From assembly GCA_963978895.1 (NCBI GenBank), contig OZ022241.1:24990073-25054072 (forward strand): a stretch of 64,000 nucleotides of DNA. Direction: 5' to 3'. The translations under genes were made by a program, and so were the position numbers. The stretch's first letter is position 1; every line of letters begins with the position of its first letter. Positions 24,601 to 36,857 of the stretch are shown here, one piece after another. The notes beneath the pieces were generated by a model. That model searched no databases, was not told the origin of the DNA, and worked only from the letters and a program-made list of their open reading frames with translations. The DNA is from Erpobdella octoculata. Lineage: Eukaryota; Annelida; Clitellata; Hirudinida; Erpobdellidae.

Positions 24601-25983
24601 CTGGCAAGCACAGTAAAAAATTTTTTTCCTTCAACATTAAGAAGAGAAATCGGTCTGAACTGCTTGATGTCGACTGAATCTTTCTCCTTTGGTATAAAAA
24701 TGCCTTCAGCTTCTTGTCACTCTTTATCAACAGACCCGGACGTCCAAGCAGACTTGAGCACCGAGTGTAAAACTTTCAACACACCTGGACATTTCTTATA
24801 CACCAGGTATGGTACACTATTTGGTCATGGAGCAGATCTATTTCTTGTTTTTCGGAGGAATTGGGAAATGTCAAAAACTGAAATCATTCCACTCGTTGAA
24901 GACAACTTTTGGAATAGGAATCTCGGGGAGATCTGATCTTTCATCTAGTTCTTTGTCACCCAAGGGATCAATGAAAGCAGCTCGAAAGTGATGATCAAGC
25001 TGCTCTTTACTGACTTGCAAAGTACCTGACTTTGGAGGATCGAGCAAGCTTTTACCATAACGGAATGGATCTCTGAAAAACTGGAATCTTGCTTTCATTT
25101 GTTCTTTTTTCTTTACTCGCACACGTTCTGCTCGCATGAGTGCACTTAATCGTGTCTCAAATCATGTCGTAATGCTGGTTTCTCGTTGTCTGGAGCTCTC
25201 CTCCACTGTTGTCGAAGTCAGTTTTTTTTCTTTTTTAAGTCTAGCAATCTCTCGTTGTCGCCTTGAAATATGAGTTTTTTCTCATCTGTATATGAGAAAT
25301 TTTTCCTTTGAACCAAACATCTCTAAACACTTGTAGTAAATGGTGTCAGTTAGATTTTTCACTCGAAACATTGAAAATTCTTTCATCTGCACTTTGAGAA
25401 GTTTGGAAAGTATCTCGTCAAGCTTCGACCAATCCGCTTTGTTAGCAGCAGCGGGGAAATTGATTCTAGACCGAATTTGCTTGTTCTCATCACCAGCAGG
25501 ATCGTGAAACATGTCGGGGCTGTGGTTGGCTTCCGGCCCGACTTGGCCCGGCGTTTTACCTGGAGCTAAGCTTGCTACTGTACGATGATCATGTATAGTT
25601 CTTAGCAGGCAACCCATCTTCGTACGGTGAACTTTCATACCTCGGCTTGTTGTGAAACTTCTATCGCCCACAAACTTGTGAAGTGTTCTCCCATTAAGGT
25701 TCGTTGGAAGTGCAAGGTCGATGGCCGTAAGTCCGATTGTGAGCTCATCATACTCCCCCTCCTTTTGGTTGGAGCTCTGGGGGCATAAATTCGATGTCGT
25801 TGTTGTAGCTAGTTGCACGTGCTTTTGTATCCCGCTAAGCTGGGCCAGGATACCCTTAATACTTGTCTTTCCAAGTTGCCACCTGTCTTTCCATGGTGTC
25901 ACCGGTCTTTCCCAGTTATCACAAGGTTTTTCCCGAGAATCACCCGGTTTTTCCCGGGGGTCAAATGGCTAACGCCTCAAAAA
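21629..25983 (-). mobile_element. RLE-type non-LTR retrotransposon, full-length but decayed
   Basis: Minus-strand remnants appear in order. The N-terminal part has one zinc-finger remnant (RGMKVHRTKMGC at about 25600) and TIYYKCLEMFG. Next come RT pieces, the C-terminal knuckle block (CQLCGQSQSLI at about 23110 and a duplicated version at about 22920), and the endonuclease region (SSGLRPDIII at about 22240). Many stops and shifts, plus a repeated segment at 22770-23060 versus 22960-23230, show that it is dead. Both ends abut (ATGT)n. It belongs to subfamily A with the copies at 34727 and 47143. The 5' end carries 20-bp mini-repeats (25866-25966) and the 3' end a damaged version of the conserved hairpin. 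Confidence 0.75.
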
Positions 25984-26498
25984 ATGTATGTATGTATGTA
26001 TGTATGTATGTATGTATGTATGTATGTATGTATGTATGTATGTATGTATGTATGTATGTATGTATGTATGTATGTATGTATGTATGTATGTATGTATGTA
26101 TGTATGTATGTATGTATGTATGTATGTATGTATGTATGTATGTATGTATGTATGTATGTATGTATGTATGTATGTATGTATGTATGTATGTATGTATGTA
26201 TGTATGTATGTATGTATGTATGTATGTATGTATGTATGTATGTATGTATGTATGTATGTATGTATGTATGTATGTATGTATGTATGTATGTATGTATGTA
26301 TGTATGTATGTATGTATGTATGTATGTATGTATGTATGTATGTATGTATGTATGTATGTATGTATGTATGTATGTATGTATGTATGTATGTATGTATGTA
26401 TGTATGTATGTATGTATGTATGTATGTATGTATGTATGTATGTATGTATGTATGTATGTATGTATGTATGTATGTGTGTGTGTGTGTGTGTGTGTGCA
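25984..26498. repeat. (ATGT)n array, about 490 bp, with (TG)n end
   Basis: Pure ATGT units followed by about 12 TG units. It begins exactly at the 5' end of the RLE element. No gene. Confidence 0.95.
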
Positions 26499-26689
26499 CC
26501 AGCCATTTTTTTAGAAACGGCCCGTTATATAGGCAGAAATTCCCAGGACCAGTCTTGTCCGTTTTTACAAGCACAACATCCCACGACTCGGCACAATAGC
26601 CTCGGCCAGTGTTGAAAATCCTAAGATAAAGCCCCGTTTCGAAGTTTGGTACCAATTTTAATTATTGCGGTGTGGTTAAAATTTTTTTT

Positions 26690-26942
26690 TACAAACTTTA
26701 ATTTAAGTTACAATCTGTGTGTGTGTGTGTGTGGCTTTCTCTGTAAGCAAATTTTGCAAGTAAAATTCAACCAGCTTTTTGACTAGCTAGGAAGCTGAAA
26801 TTTTCAGCATAGTTTATATTGGATGACAATACTTGATTCAATTAAAAAAAACCTCAATTTGAACATCTTTCGTATTTCTAAATCGAGTTTATTTGAAGTA
26901 AAAGTTTGTGTTGAAAAACTCGTTTTTTCCTTTACTTGTTTA
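26690..26942 (-). repeat. AGCTAGTCAAAAAGCTGG family, copy 3 (inverted)
   Basis: Reverse complement of the blocks at 5387 and 17500: TTACAATCTGTGTGTG, CCAGCTTTTTGACTAGCTAG, CTTTCGTATTTCTAAATCGAG. The flanks 26500-26690 and 26943-27640 show no gene. Confidence 0.65.
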
Positions 26943-27649
26943 GGTTGCACTGATGATGAAATGGCAAGATAAAGTGTGCAAATATTTACAAATATTTTAA
27001 TGTTTTTAGATAAAAACAATAAGCTGAAATTATACAATGCATACTACATATTTTTAGCGCATGGTGCTTCTCCAGGTTTCTAAAATCTTGTATCCAGCTT
27101 TGATAGCAACTTTTCTATAAAAAAAACAACTTCAAAAACTTATACACTTTTTTCATAAAACGCTGATGGCCGCGATGGGGTAGTCACAGTTACTTTTTCA
27201 AAAACTTCTCTAAAAAGGTTGTAGCTATTTTTTCAAAAAATAAATTACTTTCGGAAAATCCTTGGGGGAAGTAATTGCTCCACTCCCTCCCGCAAATGAA
27301 GCACCTGACTTTAATGCGTAAGTTTTCGTCAAGTTTCCCGTTGTTCAAGTGTTGGTTTCAATTTAATATGTAAGATTTCGTTACTTGTCCGTTATTCAAG
27401 TGTTATTTTTAGTTTATTGCCAGAGATTCCTTTAGTAACTAACGGTTAGTTTTTGTCAACATTTTTGCAATCGTAAGATTTCCGAAAAATTCCGATTATC
27501 CCCCAACTTTCGGAATCAGTTGTTTAAAGTTCGGACACAACTTTTTCCGTAAAAAATTAAAACCGAACGTTCGGAAGAAAATTATTTCGAAACATTCAAA
27601 AACATCAATCGTCAAATTTAGATGCTTAGGACTGACAGTATGATATTGC

Positions 27650-27885
27650 TGTGCTCTCAGCACATCCCTAGATGATGCATGATAATTTCCATTGTGTTTG
27701 AGCGCGCCTCTCTCTGATTGGCTGAGTCGGCTCAGGATACGTGGAGGCGCGCACATATTATAAAAACTTTCTTTTTGTCTTCTCGATTGCTTGTTGTTGG
27801 TTGTATTATCGTTGTCGTCGTTGTGTAGAAATTTTGATTTACCTTATTTTGTGTTTTCAAAATAAACGTAGTAAGTAAGCTTAAA
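27650..27885 (+). repeat. 5' LTR of gypsy element A
   Basis: Starts TGTGCTCTCAGC and ends AAGCTTAAA, where the 3' copy ends AAGCTTACA. It contains TATTATAAAAAC, a likely TATA-type promoter, at about 27755, and AATAAACG near the end. Confidence 0.85.
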
Positions 27886-30800
27886 ATGGTGTCAGAAATG
27901 AAAGATTTGAAGTACGAACCTCTACGCCTTCGCGGAGGAGCTCCTGACGAAGAAGAGGAAGACGAGGCAACACCCGTAAATCGAACAGCGGTAAAACTAC
28001 CACCTTACTGGCCGAAAGATCCGACATTGTGGTTTGCGCAAGTGGAGGCTCAGTTAGCAATCGCGAACATTCGCAATGAGCAAACCAAGTTTTACTACGT
28101 TATCTCTAATCTTTCGCCAGATGTCGCATCAGAGGTTAGGGATTTGATCCTTATTTGTGCGGACGTCCGAATCTGCCGCACAACGCATCAAAAAAGCACT
28201 CGATGCAACAGAGGTCGGCGATGTTAAACCAACTCAAATTCTCCGTGCTTTAGAGCAGCAGCTTGACGGTATGGAAACAAACGAGCAACTGCTACTACAA
28301 GTTTTTCTACAAAATCCAAGTGAGTTGGCTGACTTAGCAGACCAAGTGTACGAACACCTTCCATCCGCATCTATGATCAACCGTGTCTCCGACCGCTCAG
28401 CATCTTCGTCATCGTCAACAAGCATCGAAACACGCATGTCTCGTTTGGAAGCGATGATGGAACAGTTGCTAACGCACCACACAACCCAAACAAGTAATTC
28501 AAATCGACGATCACAATCACGCAGTCGTCACAGTCAACAAGACGATGTCTGCTACTACCACAGGCATTTTCACGAGAAGGCCACTAAATGCACAACTCCA
28601 TGCAGCTGGAAATCACAAAATCCAAAAAAACGCCAATCAGCAGTGAGTCAGTCGGCGGCACCTCACTGCTGCAAAACATCATTTGCCGTTGCTGTTACTA
28701 TCTTCAATTGCCCGATCCAACTGTTGGTTGACACAGGAGCTGACGTCTCATTATTGCCTTCTAAATTCAAGTCAAAAGCCGTTCCATCGACGGTTACACT
28801 CACAGCAGCAAACGACACAAAAATCAAGGTCTACGGTTCTCTTACAACCACCGTTACCTTTCCTCACCTTCGTCGTTGTTTCGAGGTGGAATTCATCGTC
28901 GCAGATGTTCGAGAACCCATTCTAGGCGCCGACTTTTTCACACACAACCAACTACTCATTGACGTTTCACGCAAACGCCTTGTCGACTCTCAAACAAATT
29001 ATCGGTCCAGTTTATTGAGAGCCGCTCCAACGCTAATGGGAAAATCCGATTCCACGCAATAAAGACTTCGGACGACACCATCTCCAGTGCCAAGAATTCT
29101 GTGGTGTTTGACATCAACGCGCCTCGACCAACACCAAATATAAACTTCAGCATTCAAACGACGGCCGTTCCAAAACCAGCGTAGGCATACCGTCTAAGCC
29201 CAAACAAGGTAAAAGCGGCTCGTAACGAAATTAATAATGAATTGAAATTTGGCGAATGGTACGTTCATCATCTCAATATGCGTCGCCCTTCTTTCCAGTG
29301 AAAAAACCAGATGGCACATGGAGATTTGTTGCAGATTACACTCGCCTCAACAGCGACACAGTGCTATGTCAATCGAACAACACTATTGCTTACTGTGATG
29401 ATATTCTTCTATTCACCACCAAAGAAATACATGCTTCAGAATTAGACAAGCTTCTTTCAATGCTACACTGGGCTGGTCTTGTTGTCAACCAAAAAAAATC
29501 ACAGTTCAACGTGTCTGAAGTTCATTTCCTTGGACACAAGCTGATGTCATCTGGATATCAGCTAGCTTCTGAAAAAGTATGTGGTTTGCGTGATTTCAAA
29601 GTGCCAAAAACTGTAAAGCAAGTGCGTCGGTTCCTCGGCATGATCAACTTCTATCGCAAGTTCATTCCCAATGCATCTGCCACCCAGCAACCGTTAACGT
29701 CTCTGACGCATAAAGGTGTAGTCTTCGAGTGGACATCTAATTACCAAGCAGCTTTTGACAAACTCATTCAACTTGCCATAGACGCTTCTCAACTAGTGTA
29801 CCCTGTCGAGAACGACTCATATGTCCTAACAACGGACGCTTCTGGAGTTGGTGTTGGAGCAGCACTACATTCTCAGAAAGGACCCGTTGGTTTTTTCTCA
29901 CAACAATTGAAAGGTGCTGAGCTGAACTACTCAGCTTTCAACAAAGAGCTAACAGCAGTCTTTAAAGCTGTCAACCATTTTGAGTGGCTTTTATTTGGTC
30001 AAAAATTCAAACTCAAAGTAGACCACAAACCGCTTCTGCACATGTTCACAACACCATCAAAGTGTGAACGTCGCCGCAGACAAGTGCAGTACTTGTCAAC
30101 GTTTGACATTGATGTTGAATATCTGCCAGGGAAAGATAATGTTGTGGCTGATGCTCTGTCTAGACACGCAATTATAGACAGCGTCCAACTCAACCGAGGA
30201 TTCGCTTCTCTGCCAGCCAAGGGGTCCGTGCGTTACAAGAGGCAGACCATTCGCTCAGCGAAATGCCCTCCTTTTCAAAATCGGATGCATCAGGAGTCTG
30301 GCGTGAAACTGCAGGTGGCATTTTGGTCCCTGTCGCATATCGTGCCCAAATCATTGATGCAGTTCACTCTGTGTCTCATACTGGTGCAAATTCAACATTG
30401 CGGCAAGTCAGACTGATGTATTTTTGGCCCAACATGACTAAAGAGATAAAGCAGCGGGTGAAACAATGTCCCGATTGTCAAGCAGCCAAAATCACCAAAC
30501 ACATCAAGCCCCCATATAAACATCTGGAGCAGCATGAGAGGTTTGCTGCAGTACATATCGATTTTGTTGGGCCCTTCCACCCAATAACATTAAGCAATAT
30601 CTGGTTACGATCTTTGATCGAACCACACGATGGTTTGCAACTCATCCCACTTCTGTAGCTACGGCAGAAGCAGCATCTACAGCCTTCCTCCAATGGATCT
30701 CTCAGCATGGTGTACCAGACATTCTCATCTCCGATCGTGGAACACACTTCGAATCACTTCTCTTCAAGGAAGTCGTTGCCAAACTTGGGGTGGATAAACG

Positions 30801-31353
30801 ACGTGTAACTGCCTACCATCCACAAGCCAACGGTGCGGTGGAACGACAACACCGTCGCCTTAAAGAGGCCCTAAAAGCAAAATCAGAAAACGCTTCACGA
30901 GACTGGCTCAAGAATTTACCTTTAGTGTTATTAGGTCTCAATAATTCAATCAGCGAGGACACAGGTACCAGCGCCGCTCAGGCAGTGTACGGTCGACAGC
31001 TTAACATTCCCGGTTGCATCTTAGATGGAAATTTCAACCTTGATCATCCAAAGACACCAAACCGTGATTTCACACGTCACCAAGTATACATACCATCGGA
31101 GCTTCAAACTTGTACATACGCTTGGTTACGTAAACCAGGTCTAGTTGCTTTCTTAACACGACCTTACTCAGGACCATACAGGATTATCTCACGTAATTTC
31201 GAGAATAACACCTTTGTGATCAACATCAACAACATGCATGAAACCGTTTCCATCGAGCGTCTAAAACCCGCTATTGATCTGATGGACATGCACACACAGA
31301 ATTCACCTTGCTCTCGAAAAGTAACATTTAATATTGCTAAAGATACCTCTTGA
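27886..31353 (+). pseudogene. gag-pol of gypsy element A, broken
   Basis: The frame opens at the LTR boundary. Gag has a CHCC-type finger (CYYH at about 28550, CTTPC at about 28592), the unusual arrangement known from CsRn1 elements. A protease motif LVDTGADVSLLP lies at about 28725. The RT begins FPVKKPDGTWRFVADYTRLN at about 29300, then jumps almost at once to YCDDILLF at about 29392, so most of the palm between is deleted. RNase H (TTDASGVGVG, VDHKPLL) follows. Integrase pieces have the CPDCQ zinc half (about 30468), SDRGTHFES and HPQANGAVERQ. Frameshifts fall at about 28190, 29060-29250, 30260-30400 and 30650-30790. No chromodomain or envelope gene is seen. Confidence 0.85.
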
Positions 31354-31410
31354 ACTTTCTATTTTTTTAAAGAAAGGATTATGGGGCTTCCAGCTCTTTG
31401 CAGGAGGTAC

Positions 31411-31646
31411 TGTGCGCTCAGCACATCCCTAGATAATGCATGATAATTTCCATTGTGTTTGAGCGCGCCTCTCTCTGATTGGCTGAGTCGGCTCAGGCTA
31501 CGTGGAGGCGCGCACATATTATAAAAACTTTCTTTTTGTCTTCTCGATTGTTTGTTGTTGGTTGTATTATCGTTGTCGTCGTTGTGTAGAAATTTTGATT
31601 TACCTTATTTTGTGTTTTCAAAATAAACGTAGTAAGTAAGCTTACA
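31411..31646 (+). repeat. 3' LTR of gypsy element A
   Basis: 236 bases, the same length as the 5' LTR, ending AAGCTTACA and followed by the target duplicate ATTGC. Confidence 0.85.
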
Positions 31647-31651
31647 ATTGC

Positions 31652-32370
31652 ATACTTATTTTTATTGCATGCCTACCGATCCTGCTGACCGCCGCGTTAT
31701 GCAAAGCTGTTAATATATAAATAAGTACCAGAGATGTCCACGGATCGGCAATAGAAATTTGATTTTATAAAAATGTAGCAGCCACATAACTACATAGCCA
31801 CATCCGTTTCCATAATCTTAATACTTAAATATATTCTCACGCATTCCTGTGAGCTTTTAAAGATTTTAAAAATCTAAAAAAAGACAAAAAGATTGAACAA
31901 CGAATTGAGGTTAACTTGTCTGTCACATAATTTAAAAATTTATCAAAAATAATAAAAAAGTAACTCTTTTAAATTATTTTTAAAGAGCGCCTTTCACCGA
32001 GCTTTTACGTGGTGGAATTGCTAATTTTACATTAGCAACTGCATTCATTGTTGCTGCAAATTTATCAACAGTGTAAGATTCATTTCCTTATTTTTTTTTT
32101 CAATTTTCTCTAAATCAATGAACATTCTTCATAGGCTGTTCTGCCTTGTAACCGTATACTAAAACATTTTGTTTGGACAAATGTTACAAATATGTATCTG
32201 ACAGTTTGAAAAAAACAATGATACATTTATACAAACGGTTTTTTTAGAAGATGGAATGTGGTGCACGACGTGGGTATTCCCATAAATCCACCACTGGCAA
32301 CAACTTACCGCCTTTTCCGGTCATCAGTTTTTTTTGGAGATTGAATTTTGATCGAAATACTGGGACTTCT
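31652..32370. other. Non-coding stretch, nothing recognised
   Basis: AT-rich, with no ORF or repeat match to other parts of the window that I could see. Confidence 0.4.
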
Positions 32371-32394
32371 AGCCATCATTTTTTTGGTGATGGT

Positions 32395-32476
32395 CGGTGG
32401 CTCAGTTGGTAAGAGCGCTTGCATTTAGGCGAGGCGGTGTTGCCGTAGACACATGGGTTCGATTCCTAGTAGAGTC
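32395..32476 (+). repeat. tRNA-like SINE head
   Basis: Pol III A-box TGGCTCAGTTGG and B-box GGTTCGATTCC, about 47 bases apart, in a segment nearly identical to the units at 60440 and 60746. The acceptor and T stems do not pair well, so a working tRNA is unlikely. It is a tRNA-derived repeat head. Confidence 0.7.
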
Positions 32477-32489
32477 ATATACTATACCA

Positions 32490-32890
32490 GTTTATCACCG
32501 GACGGATGGGCCAAGCCGTTATTTTAGGGTCTTCATACGGCCCTGCCCAAACCTTAAATCAAGGTGGGACGGGCCGAGATTTTTAACCAAGTATATAGAC
32601 ATTTTAGTGATTTTAGGGCGTTCAGACGGGCCGGGCTAAACCTGAAGTCAAGGTGGGACGGGCCGAAGTTTTTCATCAAGTATATAGAACTTCTAGGCCT
32701 GTAAAGACGGGCCGGGCCCATATTAGACGGACCGTGCCGGGCCAGGAATTTCTGGTTTTGAAACGGGCTGGGCCAAGTTGTCGACGGGCCGAGCCGAGAC
32801 CTAAAAAATTGATCCGTGCAGTACTCTACTATGTATGCACGGTTCAAATTCTCTAATTTCATGCGAGCGAAGCCGCTACGGGCACTGCTA
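32490..32890 (+). repeat. GGGCC-rich interspersed repeat, copy 1
   Basis: Many GGGCCGGGCC-like motifs (GACGGGCCGGGC, GACGGGCCGAGCCGAG) sit in AT-rich DNA, ending CGCTACGGGCACTGCTAG just before (TA)n. An inverted copy occurs at 56686-56985 and a stub at 57878. Such motifs are seen in hAT-like non-autonomous elements, but the class is unproven. Arg/Gly-rich ORFs are artefacts. Confidence 0.7.
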
Positions 32891-34264
<1,374 letters not shown>

Positions 34265-34531
34265 CTGTGTTTACATACATACATACAATCATACATACAT
34301 ACATACATACATACATACATACATACATACATACATACATACATACATACATACATACATACATACATACATACATACATACATACATACATACATACAT
34401 ACATACATACATACATACATACATACATACATACATACATACAATCATACATACATACATACATACAATCATACATACATACATACATACATACATACAT
34501 ACATACATACATACATACATACATACATACA

Positions 34532-34565
<34 letters not shown>

Positions 34566-34724
34566 CATACATACATACATACATACATACATACATACAT
34601 ACATACATACATACATACATACATACATACATACATACAATCATACATACATACATACATACATACATACATACATACATACATACATACATACATACAT
34701 ACATACATACATACATACATACAT
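34265..34724. repeat. (ACAT)n array, about 460 bp
   Basis: Tetranucleotide array with four ACAATC interruptions (about 34285, 34441, 34465 and 34637) and one ATATAC. It immediately precedes the RLE copy at 34727. Confidence 0.95.
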
Positions 34725-34726
34725 AA

Positions 34727-36744
34727 ATGGACGAATGGCAGAGAGCAGAAGGTATCTTTATTCCGAAAGAAAAAGACTCGAAGGCAATACATCAGTTTCG
34801 CCCAATTTCATTGTTAAACGTCGAGGGAAAGATATTTTTTGCTGTCCTTGCTCGGAGACTGACAAGCTATGTAATTCAAAACAATTACATCGACAGGTCT
34901 GTTCAGAAGGGAGGAGTGCCAGGAGTACCAGGATGCATCGAACATTCGTCAGTGATCTGGGAAGCATTGAAAAGAGCTAAAGAAAGTCGTCTCAGTTTGC
35001 ACATTGTCTGGTTAGACTTTGCCAATGCTTATGGAGCCGTTCGTCACCAAATGTTGTGGAAAACTCTCAGATCGCATCATGTTCCAAATTTTGTGATAGA
35101 AATGTTGCAACAGTATTTCGGACATTTCAAATTGAGGCTGTCAACGTCATCATGTTCAACAGAATGGTTCCAGTTAGAAGTTGGTATAGCAATGGGTTGC
35201 TCAATTTCACCCATTCTCTTCGTATTAGCGATGCAGCTGCTTCTGAATGCAGTGTGTTCACGCGTAGAGGAAGCTTACGTTGGCAAAGGTATCTTGATGC
35301 CATCGGTGAAGGCCTTCACGGATGATACAACTTTGGTTCTAAACAAATGTATCTCAATGCGACGAGCTCTTGATGCATTCAGCGGGCTGCTATCATGGTG
35401 CGGCATGAGTTTCAAGGCAACCAAGTCAAGAAGCTTATCTCTGCGACGAGGCAAGATCGACGACAACGTGACGTTTTCAGTTGCTGGCAACAGGATCCCA
35501 ACATTGAGAGAAGAACCGGCTAAGAGCCTGGGAAGGTGGTATGACGATTCGCTTAACGACACTGGACGGTGTTCTGAAGTTCTCCGATCGGCATTTGAAG
35601 ATATGAAGAAAATTGATGCGGCCCCACTCCAGAGCAGGTTTAAATTGTGGTTGCTTCAGTTTGTTCTGTTACCGAGATTGCTGTGGCCTCTATCAATGTA
35701 TGAGATGAGCTTACCATTGGTGGAAAAGCTAGAAAGGAGGATGAATAAATTTACAAGGAAATGGTTGGGTCTGCCTCCGGGATTTACTTCGGTAGCTTTG
35801 TACAGCAAGACTGCCAAACTGAGGTTGCCACTGAAGTCTTTGGTTGAGGAGTTTAAGATAAACAAGATCCGTACGCAACTAATGCTGGATAACTCTTCGG
35901 ATCAAAGAATTGTGGAGATGGGACCTCTTGTAAAGTCCGGAAAGAAATGGGTAGCCAGAAAGGAGATCGCAGAAGCTGAAGCCTCTTTACGTTGGACAGA
36001 AAGAGTTGGTGCAGTTCAACAGGACAAACGGGGTCTCGGGTCAACCCATCGAATTTGGTGGTCAAAAGCCAGCACCAGTGAACGAACAAGTCTGGTCATT
36101 CAGGAAAGAAAGAAAGCTATTGAGTCCCAGAGAATGATTAAGTTTGTTCAGTTATCTCAACAAGGAGATTGGACGACATGGGAAAATGCTGTTCAGCGTT
36201 CGCTTTCTTGGAAAGACATTTGGCAATACACACCACTACGTTTGTCTTTTTTGATTAGATCTGTTTATGATCAACTGCCGTCATCCAGCAATCTTCGAAG
36301 ATGGAAGTTGAAAGACGATGATTCGTGCATGTTATGTGGGCAATCGGAGACTCTCATTCACGTTCTTTCCTGTTGTTCGTTTTCACTTTCACATGGGAGG
36401 TACACATGGCGCCATAACCATGTACTCCGAAAATTGCTTGACTTCGTCAAAGAAGCGTGTAAGAAAACAAAAACAAGAGGAATACAGCAGAAAAGGAAAA
36501 TCTACTTTTTGAGAGAAGGCAATCTGAAGTTCCACAGGTTCATATCTACAAGAGACTTTGAATGTGTGATGGGTGCTGCCGACGATTGGTCGGTTTCGGC
36601 TGATTTGGATGGCGAAAGAAAATTTCCAGAAGCTGTGAGATCTAGCGGTTTAAAGCCGGATATAATTATATCCTCTGACTTGGCCAAGACAATGCTCCTG
36701 ATTGAACTCTCTGTGCCATGGGAAAGTAACATGGAATCTCCAAC
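34727..36744 (+). pseudogene. RLE-type non-LTR retrotransposon, 5'- and 3'-truncated (subfamily A)
   Basis: One uninterrupted frame starts inside the RT domain, at the equivalent of the segment before FIPKEKDS. RT motifs in order: QFRPISLLNVEGK, WLDFANAYGAVRHQ, GIAMGCSISPILF and the catalytic AFTDDTTLV. A CCHC-type knuckle follows (CMLCGQSETLIHVLSCC, then HGRYTWRHN), then the start of the restriction-like endonuclease (SSGLKPDIII, LIELSVPWE). At about 36745 the sequence switches to unrelated DNA of the Gmr1-like element, so the rest of the endonuclease and the 3' UTR are missing. The ATG at the start is incidental: the 5' end is a truncation point on (ACAT)n. Confidence 0.8.
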
Positions 36745-36857
36745 CAAAGAACACTTCAAACTAAAAATAACAGGCAAATCGGATGAATTCACAACATAAA
36801 AGACTTAACTTACACCACCTAAACTTAAAGAAATAAGGATGAAACTACATACAGAAT

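Larger units (their letters stand above)
27650..31646 (+). mobile_element. CsRn1-like Ty3/gypsy element A, decayed
   Basis: Two 236-bp LTRs (27650-27885 and 31411-31646) differ at about five positions. A 5-bp duplication ATTGC flanks the element (27645-27649, 31647-31651). The primer-binding site TGGTGTCAGAAATGA directly follows the 5' LTR, in the style of a tRNA-Leu primer. AGGAGGTAC precedes the 3' LTR. Coding remnants run Gag, protease, RT, RNase H, integrase. Frameshifts and a deletion in the RT palm make it defective. Confidence 0.85.

Noticed and set aside
21139..26655. Long ORFs of Met-Tyr-Val-Cys or Ile-His-Thr-Tyr repeats on both strands
   Set aside because: They are translations of (ATGT)n arrays, open in every frame because the tetranucleotide lacks stops.
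32397..32639. 80-codon ORF starting MAQLVRAL
   Set aside because: It is a read-through of the tRNA-like head into the GGGCC repeat; such ORFs recur wherever these repeats occur.
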